DNA from: an uncultured Rhodobiaceae bacterium
GTDB taxonomy: Bacteria > Pseudomonadota > Alphaproteobacteria > Parvibaculales > Parvibaculaceae
Assembly (NCBI GenBank): GCA_913057645.1
Contig: CAJXOU010000008.1
Span: forward strand, 1-64,000
DNA length: 64,000 nucleotides
Direction: 5' to 3'
Made by a program: the position numbers and the translations under genes. Positions within the stretch are counted from its first letter, which is position 1. Each line of letters starts with the position of its first letter. Below are positions 32,390 to 45,591 of the stretch, in pieces. The notes below the pieces were generated by a model. That model had not been told where the DNA came from and made no database searches. It saw nothing but the letters and a program-made list of their open reading frames with translations.

Positions 32390-33170
32390 TGCGACAAGGT
32401 CAAAAATCGTTGACGAGCTTTTCGACGTCTACGAGACACGCAGGCCGCTCCGGCGGCTGACCGGAACCTATCCTGGCTTGACCGTCGAGGATTCCTATCT
32501 GGTTCAGGAAGAGTTCGTCCGCCGCAAGGTTGACGCGGGCGCGAAGGTGAAGGGCTACAAGGTAGGGCTCACGTCGAAACCGATGCAGGAAATGGCCGGA
32601 TCTTCGGAGCCGGATTTCAGCGCCATAACCGACGACATGTTCCTGCCTGAAGCGACGCCGATCGATGCTTCCCGGTTTTTCCGCCCGATGATCGAAATCG
32701 AAATCGCATTCGTCATGAAGCACGCGCTCAAGGGGCCGGGCGTGCTGCCCGTCGACGTCATCAGGGCGACCGATTTTGTTGTCCCTGCGATTGAGATTGT
32801 CGATTTCCGCGTAATGCCGGAGCCCGGTTTCGGCATGATCGACACCGTGGCCGATCTGGCTGCCTGCGGCGCTGTCGTGCTGGGCGCCAATCCGAGACGG
32901 CTCGACGCGATCGACGTGCGGCGCGTACATGGCGAATTGAGGTTGAACGGCAAATTGGAAGTCGAGGGCGATGCCTCGGCGGTTCTGGGCAATCCCGTCA
33001 CGTCCGTCGCCTGGCTTGCGAACAAGCTCGGCCAATTCGGCGTTGTTTTCGAGCCGGGGCAGGTCGTGCTTACCGGGTCCTTTGTGCGGGCAATCCCCGT
33101 TAAGGCCGGCGACGACGTTTTGTGCCGCTTCGACCAGGGATTGGGCGATCTGTCGATGAGTTTTACCTGA
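32379..33170 (+). CDS. 2-keto-4-pentenoate hydratase / 2-oxo-hept-3-ene-1,7-dioate hydratase-like
   Basis: [42 protein letters not shown]. Confidence 0.88.
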
Positions 33171-33265
33171 GTCGTGGACGGCCGGTTACTGCGCCAAACA
33201 GGAAAAGTGTCGCGCAATTTCTCGCATATGCAGGTTATATCATTCTGTATAAGGATTAAAAGCAC

Positions 33266-33721
33266 ATGAAGCTAGTTCCTTTGATGAAAATTCACGTTCT
33301 TGTCGCCTCGCCATTCGACATCGGCGACACGACGCATGGCAAGCGGCTTGTCGCCAACATTACGGGGGGCGCGTTCGAGGGCAATCGCCTAACGGGCACC
33401 GTTTGCAGCAGTGGCGCCGACTGGATCGTCATCGATTCCGAGAATTTGGGGCATATCGACGTGCGGATCGTTCTGCAGACGAACGATGGCGCACACATCT
33501 ATGTTCATTATACGGGCTTTCTCGAATATAACGACAAGTTCGTCACCGCGGCGCTTAGTGGCGGAGAAACGAAAATCGGCGACTCGTATTTTTTGAGCCA
33601 GCTGCGTTTCGAGACCGGCGCCGAAAAATATAAATGGTTGAACAGGGTTCTGGGCGTCGGGGAAGGGCGCGTTTATCCCGGCGGCATCGAGTATCAGGTT
33701 TACGAGCAGGCGCACGATTGA
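33266..33721 (+). CDS. DUF3237 family protein
   Basis: GGAFEGNRLTGTVCSSGADWIVID...RFETGAEKYKWLNRVLGVGEG. Confidence 0.75.
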   Translation: MKLVPLMKIHVLVASPFDIGDTTHGKRLVANITGGAFEGNRLTGTVCSSGADWIVIDSENLGHIDVRIVLQTNDGAHIYVHYTGFLEYNDKFVTAALSGGETKIGDSYFLSQLRFETGAEKYKWLNRVLGVGEGRVYPGGIEYQVYEQAHD

Positions 33722-33834
33722 AACACGCACCCCGGAGAGCGGGAGGTGGCGGGTTGCCCGCTGTTCGTTTATGCGGCGCTGCAAGCGGGCGGCATGGGGT
33801 TTCGGTGCGTCGGACAAATTGAGGGAGCACGCAT

Positions 33835-35526
33835 ATGGCTGACAACGGAGCGGGAGCCGGTATTCGCTGGGACAAGGAAGTAGACTGGCTGGTCGTGGGC
33901 GGCGGCGGCGCCGGAATGGTGTCGGCTCTGACGGCCAATCATCTGGGCCTCGATACGCTGGTGATCGAAAAAGCGCCTTATATGGGCGGCAGCACGGCTC
34001 GATCGGGTGGCGTGGTCTGGATTCCCAACAACTACCTGGTGCGCGAAGGCGGGTTACCGGACTCGGAGGAACGGGCCAGGAGCTACATGGCCAGCACGGT
34101 CGGCAACCGCGTGCCCTCGGAAGTTCAGGAATCGTTTGTGAAGTACGGTCCGCAGATGATCGAGTTCCTGCGCGATCACACGGAAACGCGCTTCGTTTGG
34201 AGCAAGGGATATTCGGACTATTACCCCGAAGCGACTGGCGGCTTCCCTGAAGGCCGCGCCCTGGAAGCCGTTCCCTTCAACGGGACTTTGCTTGGCGCCA
34301 ATCAGAAATATTTCCGCCCGCCGGTTCTGTCGGGCACTCATTACGCCGGCCTCCTGCTGTTCGAGTTGTTTTCGGTCGCCCGGATGCGCCGTCATTGGGA
34401 CGGAAAACGCAAGTTCATGAAGGCGGCTTTCAACACGATCACAAACAGGCTGCTTGGAAGAAAAGTGATGACGGCGGGGCAGGGCACCGCCGGTCGGCTC
34501 TTTTACTCCATATTGCGTGCCAACATTCCGTTCGAAGTGAATACGGCCCTGACGTCGCTGGTGACGGAGAACGGTCGCGTCGTGGGCGCCGAGGTGTCGA
34601 AGGGCGGCAGGACGCTTCGGTACAAGGCGCGGCGCGGCGTGGCGCTGACCGCCGGCGGTTTCGCCCACAATCAGGAAATGCGCGATCGTTATCTGCCGCA
34701 TCCCACAAGCTCGAAATGGTCGCTTGCCGCCGAAAGCGATATGGGCGATGCCATTCGTGCCGGCGAGAGCATTGGTGCCCGGCTCGATCTGATGGACGAC
34801 GCTTGGTGGGGTCCGGTCAGTCACGTAAACGCCAACGAGAACCCGCATTTTTGCGTTCTCGAGCGCTCGCTGCCGGGATCGATGATCGTGAATTCCTCGG
34901 GCGATCGCTTTGTAAACGAGGCGGCGCCCTATTGCGACGTGGTCACCAGAATTTACGAAATGCATAACGGGACAGGTACGTCCTGCGTGCCGGTATGGCT
35001 TATCCTGGATAAGGCGTACAAGGATTACTATATGATTGCCTCGAACATGCCGCGCCAGCCCATACCGAAGCGGTGGAACGAAAGCGGCGACGTGATCTCG
35101 GCGCCAGACCTTGCGGAACTTGCGGAGAAGATAGGCGTTCCGGCGGATCGACTCGCGAAGTCGATGGAGCGATTCAACAAGCTTGCCGAAACCGGTGTCG
35201 ATGAGGACTATCATAGGGGCGACAGTGCGCATGACCGCATGTACGGCGATCCCTATTTCAAAAATCCGAACCTGGCGCCGTTGACGAAAGCTCCCTTCTT
35301 CGCCATCCGGCTCTATCCCGGCGACATCGGCACGCGCGGCGGGCTTGTTATCAACAGGTTCGGACAGGTGGTCTCGCAGTCGGGGGAGGTTATCGAGGGC
35401 CTTTGGGCGGCGGGCAACAGCACGGCGTCGGTCATGGGAAATTCCTACCCCGGACCCGGCGCGACTATCGGACCGGCCATGACATTCGGTTACATTTCTG
35501 CCATGAAAGGAGCGGGACTCATCTGA
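33835..35526 (+). CDS. FAD-binding dehydrogenase (3-ketosteroid delta1-dehydrogenase / fumarate reductase-like)
   Basis: VVGGGGAGMVSALTANHLGLDTLVIEKAPYMGGSTARSGGVVWIPNN; YPGPGATIGPAMTFGYISA. Confidence 0.88.
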   Translation: MADNGAGAGIRWDKEVDWLVVGGGGAGMVSALTANHLGLDTLVIEKAPYMGGSTARSGGVVWIPNNYLVREGGLPDSEERARSYMASTVGNRVPSEVQESFVKYGPQMIEFLRDHTETRFVWSKGYSDYYPEATGGFPEGRALEAVPFNGTLLGANQKYFRPPVLSGTHYAGLLLFELFSVARMRRHWDGKRKFMKAAFNTITNRLLGRKVMTAGQGTAGRLFYSILRANIPFEVNTALTSLVTENGRVVGAEVSKGGRTLRYKARRGVALTAGGFAHNQEMRDRYLPHPTSSKWSLAAESDMGDAIRAGESIGARLDLMDDAWWGPVSHVNANENPHFCVLERSLPGSMIVNSSGDRFVNEAAPYCDVVTRIYEMHNGTGTSCVPVWLILDKAYKDYYMIASNMPRQPIPKRWNESGDVISAPDLAELAEKIGVPADRLAKSMERFNKLAETGVDEDYHRGDSAHDRMYGDPYFKNPNLAPLTKAPFFAIRLYPGDIGTRGGLVINRFGQVVSQSGEVIEGLWAAGNSTASVMGNSYPGPGATIGPAMTFGYISAMKGAGLI

Positions 35527-35639
35527 CGTTTTAGGTATGTTTGACTTGGAAATTGTCGGCCCGCCAGTTCCGGGAGGGCGGCCTCTTGAAAGTTGCCGTG
35601 TGCCTGCCGCCCGTCTTGTGGACAGATAGCTAAGCTGAC

Positions 35640-35860
35640 AGCCTCTTCTTTTCGAGCTTCATAGGGCTCAAGTATACCCGAGCGTCGAGTGCCGGCGCAG
35701 GAGACCGTAGACGTGTTCGATGTCATCGAACACGTCTACCTTGGCGTGGTCTCTTGTGTGGTCGACCTTGCGGGCGCCCGTTCGATCTGGAGTGACGCAT
35801 CGGCGCATCCGGCTTTCCACGCCGCCAGACCGCCGTCCGCGGAGCATCGGCGACAAGCCG
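35640..35860 (-). mobile_element. IS3-family transposase C-terminal remnant
   Basis: Minus-strand HTRDHAKVDVFDDIEHVYGLLRRHSTLGYT, then in another frame LSPMKLEKKRLSA; resembles the IS3 OrfB terminus (VFDYIE-FYN-RRHSTLGYLSP). Confidence 0.7.
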
Positions 35861-35915
35861 GGTTGTCGCCCAATTCAGGGGCCAGACCGCCATAGGGCTT
35901 CCAGAAGCAGACGCG

Positions 35916-37004
35916 TCAAGCCACCTTGCGTTTGCTGCTCTTTCTCAGGGCCGGTATGACGTGTCTGGCGAACGAACGCATGCTTTTGGCTGCCTCCTCG
36001 TAGCTCATGCCGCCGAAAAGGAAGCAGGGATTGATGTCGAATTCGCCCAGAAGCGATTTGCGATATTCGAACTTGTCGACGATTTCCTTGGGCGTCCCCC
36101 AGGCCGTGACATCGAGATAGGTTCTGGCCATTCCATCCTTGCCGAGCGCGCGAATGGCGTCGACGGCCTGGGCGTAGGACTCGTAGCCCTTGGCATTTTT
36201 AAAATGCTCGCCGGCCAGTTCATAGTGATCGAGTACCGAAAGCAGATAGTTGGTCACATATTTCTGTCCCAACTCCTTCGCGCGTGCAGGATCGGTGTCG
36301 CAATAGGTGAAGTCGCATATCATGATCGGCGGTGCGTCTTCGCCATGTTGTGTCTTGTACGCAGCCTTGTATTCCTTGACGGCCTCGGCCTGAGCCTCCC
36401 ACGGCTTTTGAGCGAAGATCACCATCCGCGCGCCAGCCTTCGCGCACTGAAGAACGGATTCCGGCGACATGGCGACCTGATAGATACGCTCCTTGAAGGA
36501 GCCGCGCGGATTGGGACGGATTTCGGTCCGCTTCTGCGGATAGAAGGGGCCGCTCCCTTCGATGAAGCCGGTCTCGAGAGCGTCGATAATCATCGGGCTT
36601 GCTTCGTCGAAGCGTTGGCGCGCTTCGTCCATATTCACGCCCATACCGGCATATTCCTTGCGCGCCAGGCCGCGACCCATCCCGAAGAGTGTTCGGCCTT
36701 GGCAAAGGTGATCCAGCAGGACGACCTTTTCCGCAATCCGAACGGGCACATTCCAGGGAAGGATGACGGCGCCGGTGCCTAGCTTGATGCGTTTGGTGCG
36801 CGCCGCCATGTAGCTCAGGAACTGAGTGTTGTCGGGACAAAACGAATAGTCCTCGAAATGGTGCTCGACGGGCCACAATGCGTCAAAGCCGAGTTCTTCC
36901 GCCAAAAGCCCGAGACGGATCTCCTCGTCATAGACTTGGCCGTCGGTTACGCCGGAGTTGGCTCTGTCGAAATTCTGAAAAACCATCTGAATGCCGAACT
37001 GCAT
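35916..37004 (-). CDS. Luciferase-like flavin-dependent monooxygenase
   Basis: LGFDALWPVEHHFEDYSFCPDNTQFLSYMAARTKRIKLGTGAVILPWNVPVRIAEKVVLLDHLCQGR. Confidence 0.88.
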   Translation of the reverse strand: MQFGIQMVFQNFDRANSGVTDGQVYDEEIRLGLLAEELGFDALWPVEHHFEDYSFCPDNTQFLSYMAARTKRIKLGTGAVILPWNVPVRIAEKVVLLDHLCQGRTLFGMGRGLARKEYAGMGVNMDEARQRFDEASPMIIDALETGFIEGSGPFYPQKRTEIRPNPRGSFKERIYQVAMSPESVLQCAKAGARMVIFAQKPWEAQAEAVKEYKAAYKTQHGEDAPPIMICDFTYCDTDPARAKELGQKYVTNYLLSVLDHYELAGEHFKNAKGYESYAQAVDAIRALGKDGMARTYLDVTAWGTPKEIVDKFEYRKSLLGEFDINPCFLFGGMSYEEAAKSMRSFARHVIPALRKSSKRKVA

Positions 37005-37043
37005 CGGAATATCTCCCTGTCGTAATGATTTCGGTTTCTTGTT

Positions 37044-37856
37044 TCAGCGGCCCTTATAGTTAGGCCTGCGCTTCTCCATGAATGCCTTGGGCCCCTCGCG
37101 GGCATCCTCGGTCTTGAACACGGGTGCTGCGAAGCGCGACTCCATACCCATCGCCTCGCTCTCGGGGCGACCCAGACATTCGCGGGCGGATTTGCGAATT
37201 GCCTGAACGGCGATCGGCCCATTCGCGGCGATCTTCTCCGCGAGTTCGAATGCCGCGTCGAGCACCTGGTTTTGGGGGACGACACGATTCAGGAATCCCA
37301 GATCGTAGGCTTCCTGCGCGCTGATCAGGTCGCCGGTGAGCAGCAGTTCCATCGCCCTTGCATAAGGTATCTGGCGCGGAAGGCGCACCGTTGAGCCGCC
37401 GCCCGGAAAAATCGCCCATTTGACTTCCTGCACACCGAGCTTTGCCGTATCCGCAGCGATACGCATGTCCGTTCCTTGCGCCAACTCCATCCCGCCTGCG
37501 ACGGCAAAGCCGTTGATCGCGGCGATGACCGGCTTTGTCACATCGAATGTGCGCAACAAGCCCTTGGCCAGGATATTCGGATCAGCCAGAATTTTCTGAT
37601 CCCATTCGTTTTGCGGTTTGCGTGCGCCATTTATGAGCGGGATGAGTTGCCCGAGATCCGCGCCCGAACAAAACGCCTTGTCTCCGGCGCCGGTGACGAT
37701 GGCGACGCGGATATTCGCGTCGTCGCGCACCTCTTCCCAATGACCGGCAAGCCTGACCAACATCTCCGGACTGAACGAGTTGCGCGCTTCCGGGCGGTTG
37801 AGCGTGATCAGCGCGATATGGCCCTTTTTTTCGAGCAGGGCCGGTTCCATCGTCAT
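37044..37856 (-). CDS. Enoyl-CoA hydratase
   Basis: LNRPEARNSFS, GAGDKAFCSGADLGQLI, NGFAVAGGMELAQGTDMRIAADTAKLG. Confidence 0.9.
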   Translation of the reverse strand: MTMEPALLEKKGHIALITLNRPEARNSFSPEMLVRLAGHWEEVRDDANIRVAIVTGAGDKAFCSGADLGQLIPLINGARKPQNEWDQKILADPNILAKGLLRTFDVTKPVIAAINGFAVAGGMELAQGTDMRIAADTAKLGVQEVKWAIFPGGGSTVRLPRQIPYARAMELLLTGDLISAQEAYDLGFLNRVVPQNQVLDAAFELAEKIAANGPIAVQAIRKSARECLGRPESEAMGMESRFAAPVFKTEDAREGPKAFMEKRRPNYKGR

Positions 37857-38012
37857 GTTCGCGTCTCCTCTGAATAACATATATGTGTTGCTGATCGCAT
37901 GGATGTAAATTTATCTGGACTCGGGTTGCGCGGCCAGCGAAGATTTATGATCAGGGATTGTCAAATTAAAAGTCGCGCCCTTGAAACCAAATACGACGCT
38001 GGGAGAGCGCCA

Positions 38013-39116
38013 ATGATCAAGAAGCCGATATCCGCGGATTCGCACATCACCGAACCTCCGCATTGCTATGTTGATTACATTGATCCCAAATTCCGCGATC
38101 GCGCGCCGCGCATCCAGCGGATCGACAAGATTGGCGATGCTTTCATCGTCGATGGTATGGGGTCTCCAGTTCCGATGGGGCTGGTGGCCGCCGCCGGCAA
38201 GGATCCGGCGGAGATCACGACAGACGGCGTCGCCTTCGAAGACCTGTGGAAGAGCGGCTGGGACGCCAAGTTCCGCGTTGCGGACCAGGAGAAGGATGGC
38301 ATTGCGGCCGAGTTCATCTATCCGACGGTCGGAATGGTGATCTGCAACCATCCCGACTTCGACTACAAGAAGGCCTGCTTCGACGCTTATAATCGCTGGT
38401 TGCAGGAATACTGCGGGGAGGCGCCTGACCGTCTTTACGGTCTTGCGCAGGTTTCCATGCGATCACCGGAAGATGGCGTTGCGGAAATCAGGCATGCGAA
38501 GGAGATGGGCTTCAAGGGTGTGATGATGCCCGGAAACCCCGCCGTCGAGGATTATGATTCAACTGTATACGACAAGGTCTGGGCGACCGCTGTCGAGTGC
38601 GACATGCCGCTCTCGTTCCACATCCTGACCGGCAAATCGGACAGTCTTTCGGGGCAGGTCCGGGGTCCGCGTATCAACGGCTTCCTGTCGATCATTCGTG
38701 GCTGCCAGGACGTGATGGGCACTTTCATATTCGGCGGTGTCTTCGATCGCTTCCCCGACCTCAAGGTTGTCTGCGTCGAGGCCGATGCGGGCTGGGTTCC
38801 GCACTACATGTATCGCATGGACCATGCCTACAAGCGTCATCGCTACTGGATGAAGGCGCCGCCGCTCAAGCGGATGCCGAGCGACTATTTCAACGACAAC
38901 ATCTATGTGACGTTCCAGGACGACTGGGTTGCCTTCAGGATGAAGGATATGTGCAATGTTCGCCGCCTGATGTGGGCGAACGATTTCCCGCATTCGGATT
39001 CGACCTGGCCCTGGTCGCAGGCAATGCTGGAAGAGCACACGAAAAATCTGAGCGAGCAGGAACGCAACTGGATATGCCACGACAACGTCGCGGAACTCTA
39101 CAAGCTCGCCGTTTGA
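38013..39116 (+). CDS. Amidohydrolase-2 family metal-dependent hydrolase
   Basis: ISADSHITEPP, DLKVVCVEADAGWVPHYMYRMDHAYKRH, WANDFPHSDSTWP. Confidence 0.88.
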   Translation: MIKKPISADSHITEPPHCYVDYIDPKFRDRAPRIQRIDKIGDAFIVDGMGSPVPMGLVAAAGKDPAEITTDGVAFEDLWKSGWDAKFRVADQEKDGIAAEFIYPTVGMVICNHPDFDYKKACFDAYNRWLQEYCGEAPDRLYGLAQVSMRSPEDGVAEIRHAKEMGFKGVMMPGNPAVEDYDSTVYDKVWATAVECDMPLSFHILTGKSDSLSGQVRGPRINGFLSIIRGCQDVMGTFIFGGVFDRFPDLKVVCVEADAGWVPHYMYRMDHAYKRHRYWMKAPPLKRMPSDYFNDNIYVTFQDDWVAFRMKDMCNVRRLMWANDFPHSDSTWPWSQAMLEEHTKNLSEQERNWICHDNVAELYKLAV

Positions 39117-39174
39117 CGATCCGTATACTGATGTCAAGGCGCAGGTTTTTTCGATTCACGGGGAGGACGTTTTC

Positions 39175-40857
39175 ATGGACTACGATCTGAAGATCGTGGG
39201 TGGATTCATTGTCGACGGCACCGGCTCTCCGGGCTATGCCGGAGACATCGGTATTCGCGATGGCAAAGTTGTGGCTATGGGGCAGGCCCCCGCCGGGGCG
39301 AGGACGACTATCGACGCCCTGGGGCAGGTCGTTGCCCCCGGCGTCGTCGATATACATACGCATTACGATGCCCAGCTTCTGTGGGACAGGAATCTGTCGA
39401 TCTCGCCGTGGCACGGCGTGACGACGGTCGTGGTGGGCAATTGCGGGTTCGGCATCGCACCGACGCGCAAGGAGCACCGCGGCCTTATTCTGCGGACGCT
39501 CGAAAATGTCGAGGGCATGAGCGTCAGGGCGCTGGAGGCCGGTCTCGGCGACGAATGGGGGTTCGAGACGTTTCCCGAATATCTCGACGTCGTGGAAAAG
39601 AAGGGTACGTTGATCAACGTGGCCGTTCTTCTGGGGCATACGCCGCTTCGCCTCTATGCCCTCGGGCCTGAATCCACCGAACGGGCGGCGCGGCCGGAGG
39701 AGGTCAGGCATATGAAAAGCCTGATGCGCGAGGGCCTCGAAGCGGGCGCACTCGGTTATGCGACATCGAAATCGCCGACGCATGTGGGCTACGAGGGCAG
39801 ACCGGTTCCAAGCCGGCTGGCGGCGTTCAGCGAGATACGGGAGATCGCGTCGGCGCTGGGCGAGGCGGGCGAAGGCGTGATACAGGCGACTGTCGGCAAG
39901 GAACTGTCATTTGATGAATTCGCGGAATTGAACCGCGTTTCCGGTCGCCATGTCAGTTGGACGGCGTTGCTGGGCGGTGGCGGGGTGCTGAATGTCGGCT
40001 CCGCAGCCGAGCAGTTGGCGCGCTCAAACGAACTTCAGTCGGCTGGTTACGCGGTGTTTCCGCAGGTCACCTGCAGGCCACTCAATTTTGAATTTCGATT
40101 CGATCAGCCGTTTCTGTTCCAGAGCATGCCGGTCTTCGCGCCGGTGAACAAAGCCGACCGCGCGGAAAAACTGAGGCTTTACGCCGACAACTCTTTCCGG
40201 GCGGGATTCCGGGACGCGATGCGTGGTCCGATTCTCAGTGCATGGGACAAGGCGGTCATCGCTTATTGTCCGGATCGGCCGGAGTTCGGAGAACGGCTGG
40301 TGTGCGACGTAGCAGCGGAACTCGGATGCAACTCGATCGATCTTGCGTTGGATCTCTCGATTCAAAGCGATCTGCAGACGCGGTTCCGCCTGCCTGTCGC
40401 AAACGCCGACGAAGACGAAGTGGCAACGTTGCTGCGCGATTCCTGCACGGTGCTCGGCCTCTCGGACGCAGGCGCGCATGCGAGCCAACTCTGCGATGCA
40501 TGTTTTTCTACGCATCTTCTCGGAAGATGGGTCCGTGAAAAGCGCGTTTTGACGCTGGAGGAGGCGGTCCGGATGCTGACATCGCGGCCCGCCGAGGTGT
40601 TCGGCATCAAGGATCGCGGTCGCCTCGCTGTGGGAATGCCCGCCGATGTCCTGATCTTCGACGCCGAAACGGTTGGCGCAAGTTCCCTTCGCAGGGTCTA
40701 TGACCTGCCTGCTGGCGAAGACCGGCTGATTTCCGATGCCTCGGGCATTTCGGCCGTCGTCGTCAACGGGACATTGATCCGGCGCAATGGCGTCGATGTG
40801 TTGGGCGCCGAAGGTCGTTTGCCGGGCCGTCTGTTGCGCCATGGCGCAGCAGCCTGA
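39175..40857 (+). CDS. D-aminoacylase-like amidohydrolase
   Basis: VDIHTHYDAQLLWDRNLSISPWHGVTTVVVGNCGFGIAP; LGLSDAGAHASQ. Confidence 0.88.
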   Translation: MDYDLKIVGGFIVDGTGSPGYAGDIGIRDGKVVAMGQAPAGARTTIDALGQVVAPGVVDIHTHYDAQLLWDRNLSISPWHGVTTVVVGNCGFGIAPTRKEHRGLILRTLENVEGMSVRALEAGLGDEWGFETFPEYLDVVEKKGTLINVAVLLGHTPLRLYALGPESTERAARPEEVRHMKSLMREGLEAGALGYATSKSPTHVGYEGRPVPSRLAAFSEIREIASALGEAGEGVIQATVGKELSFDEFAELNRVSGRHVSWTALLGGGGVLNVGSAAEQLARSNELQSAGYAVFPQVTCRPLNFEFRFDQPFLFQSMPVFAPVNKADRAEKLRLYADNSFRAGFRDAMRGPILSAWDKAVIAYCPDRPEFGERLVCDVAAELGCNSIDLALDLSIQSDLQTRFRLPVANADEDEVATLLRDSCTVLGLSDAGAHASQLCDACFSTHLLGRWVREKRVLTLEEAVRMLTSRPAEVFGIKDRGRLAVGMPADVLIFDAETVGASSLRRVYDLPAGEDRLISDASGISAVVVNGTLIRRNGVDVLGAEGRLPGRLLRHGAAA

Positions 40858-40871
40858 GGAGGACGTGAAAA

Positions 40872-41765
40872 ATGAGTCTTGAGGAACTTGCTGTCGTTCG
40901 TCAGCTGCTTGCGGGCCTTGTGACCGGGGAGGCTCGTTCTCTTGAGGATTTTCGTACCTCGTATGACGAGGCTGGCAAGGCGTTCGGTCTTCCCGAAGGC
41001 GTGACGGTCACGCCGGTTTCCGCCGGCGGGGTTCCCGGCGAATGGCTGACGCCGGCTGCCGGTGCCGGCAAGCGGGTTTTGCTCTATCTGCATGGAGGAG
41101 GCTATGCGCTTGGTTCTCTCGACTCGCATCGCCATCTTGCGGCGCGCGCAGCTCTTGCCCTGAAAGGCCGGGTTCTGCTGATCGACTACAGGCGGTCTCC
41201 AGAGCATCCATTTCCGGCGGCTGTCGATGATGCGCTTGCTGCTTATCGCTGGTTGATCGAGACGGGCGTCGACCCGGCGAAGCTCGCTGTGGCGGGAGAT
41301 TCAGCCGGCGGCGGCCTGACGGTTGCCGTGCTTCTGGCGGCGCGCGATGCCGGTCTCGGACTTCCGGCTGCGGCCGTTTGTATTTCGCCGTGGGCCAATC
41401 TTGAAAATAAAGGTGCCTCTTATGGCGCGAAAGCGAATGTGGACCCGATGGTGCGCCATGCCGATCTTGAGCTGTGGACGGCGGCCTATCTGGGAACTTC
41501 AACCCCGCGCAGGACGCCTCTGGCATCGCCGGTATATGCCGATCTCAAGGGATTGCCGCCATTCCTGATTCAGGTAGGCAGTTCGGAGGTTTTGCTCTCG
41601 GATAGCCACTTATTGGCCGATAGATTGAAAGAGGCTGGCGTATCCGTCAATCTCCATGTCTGGCCGGAGATGATTCATGTCTGGCACTGGTTTGCGCCGG
41701 TCTTGAGCGAAGGCCGCGCGGCGATCGACGAGCTGGCCAGCTTCCTGGATACAAAGCTCGGATGA
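40872..41765 (+). CDS. Alpha/beta hydrolase, hormone-sensitive-lipase family
   Basis: LYLHGGGYALGS, VAGDSAGGGL motifs. Confidence 0.92.
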   Translation: MSLEELAVVRQLLAGLVTGEARSLEDFRTSYDEAGKAFGLPEGVTVTPVSAGGVPGEWLTPAAGAGKRVLLYLHGGGYALGSLDSHRHLAARAALALKGRVLLIDYRRSPEHPFPAAVDDALAAYRWLIETGVDPAKLAVAGDSAGGGLTVAVLLAARDAGLGLPAAAVCISPWANLENKGASYGAKANVDPMVRHADLELWTAAYLGTSTPRRTPLASPVYADLKGLPPFLIQVGSSEVLLSDSHLLADRLKEAGVSVNLHVWPEMIHVWHWFAPVLSEGRAAIDELASFLDTKLG

Positions 41766-42605
41766 TTATGGCGCTGTATCGTCGTCGATTTCAAGTTGGT
41801 CCTCGTCGTCTACAGTCTCCTTAAAGCCTTGCCCGTTTTGTGAGATGTGCTCGGCGATAGCGTTTTTCAGTAACGCCGTGAACGGTTGTTTACGATTGCG
41901 AAAATACTCGTTGGGAGCGGCTATGCCGATCGCGACCGAGCGTCCGGACGGACCCATCGGAATGGGCATCGCCAGCATAGTCGCTCCCGGCGTCACGAGA
42001 TCGCTGTAAAGCGCAAGCCCGCGTTTTCTGATTCTTTGCAGTTCGTCTTCGATCTCCTGCATCGATTCCCGCCGCTCCGGCATGGCGGCAAGGGCATCAT
42101 GAATCAGACGTCTCGCTTCGGGCAACGGAAGTTCGCTCAGCAGAACGCGGCCAATCGTCGAAAAAGCGAGCATTCGCTTGGTGCTTGGCTTGACATGGAA
42201 GCGGATGGGCGACGTACCTTGAATCACCTTCACATATTGAGCATAAGCCCCTAGACGCGCAGCGAGGATGATCGTGCATCCCGTATCGGCCGAAAGCCGT
42301 CTCATAAGGCGCTGGACATTCCGGATCGGTAACGCCTCGGCTTCCACCCAGTTTCCCAGCAGAGATATCCGGATGCTTGGAAAAAAAGTCTTGCCCCGGT
42401 CGTCGTGCTCCAGATAACCGAGGCTCACGAGGCTTTTCAGAAGGGCGGCGGTGCTGGAATGAGGATAACTCAGCGCCTGCGCTACGTCTTGAATCGTCAC
42501 CGGGCGTCTTACTTCGTCGAAATACTCGAAAATCTCCAGAACACGGGTCGCGGATTTTACCGTTGCAGCCGACGGCTGTTCGGATTTGAGGACATTAGCG
42601 TTCAT
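41766..42605 (-). CDS. IclR family transcriptional regulator
   Basis: ATRVLEIFEYFDEVRRPVTIQDVAQALSYPHSSTAALLKSLVSLGYL plus IclR effector domain. Confidence 0.9.
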   Translation of the reverse strand: MNANVLKSEQPSAATVKSATRVLEIFEYFDEVRRPVTIQDVAQALSYPHSSTAALLKSLVSLGYLEHDDRGKTFFPSIRISLLGNWVEAEALPIRNVQRLMRRLSADTGCTIILAARLGAYAQYVKVIQGTSPIRFHVKPSTKRMLAFSTIGRVLLSELPLPEARRLIHDALAAMPERRESMQEIEDELQRIRKRGLALYSDLVTPGATMLAMPIPMGPSGRSVAIGIAAPNEYFRNRKQPFTALLKNAIAEHISQNGQGFKETVDDEDQLEIDDDTAP

Positions 42606-42659
42606 GCGACAACTCTGATTTATATGGTCTCTTCCGCGTCTCGTTTTTCGTTTGTTTCC

Positions 42660-45573
<2,914 letters not shown>

Positions 45574-45591
45574 TGTCGCGATCCTGTTCTT

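Noticed and set aside
33228-33262. TTATA...TATAA dyad before the DUF3237 gene as another copy of the TTATAATGA motif
   Set aside because: TTATATCATTCTGTATAAGG shares only AT-richness and short arms with the motif; too weak to include.
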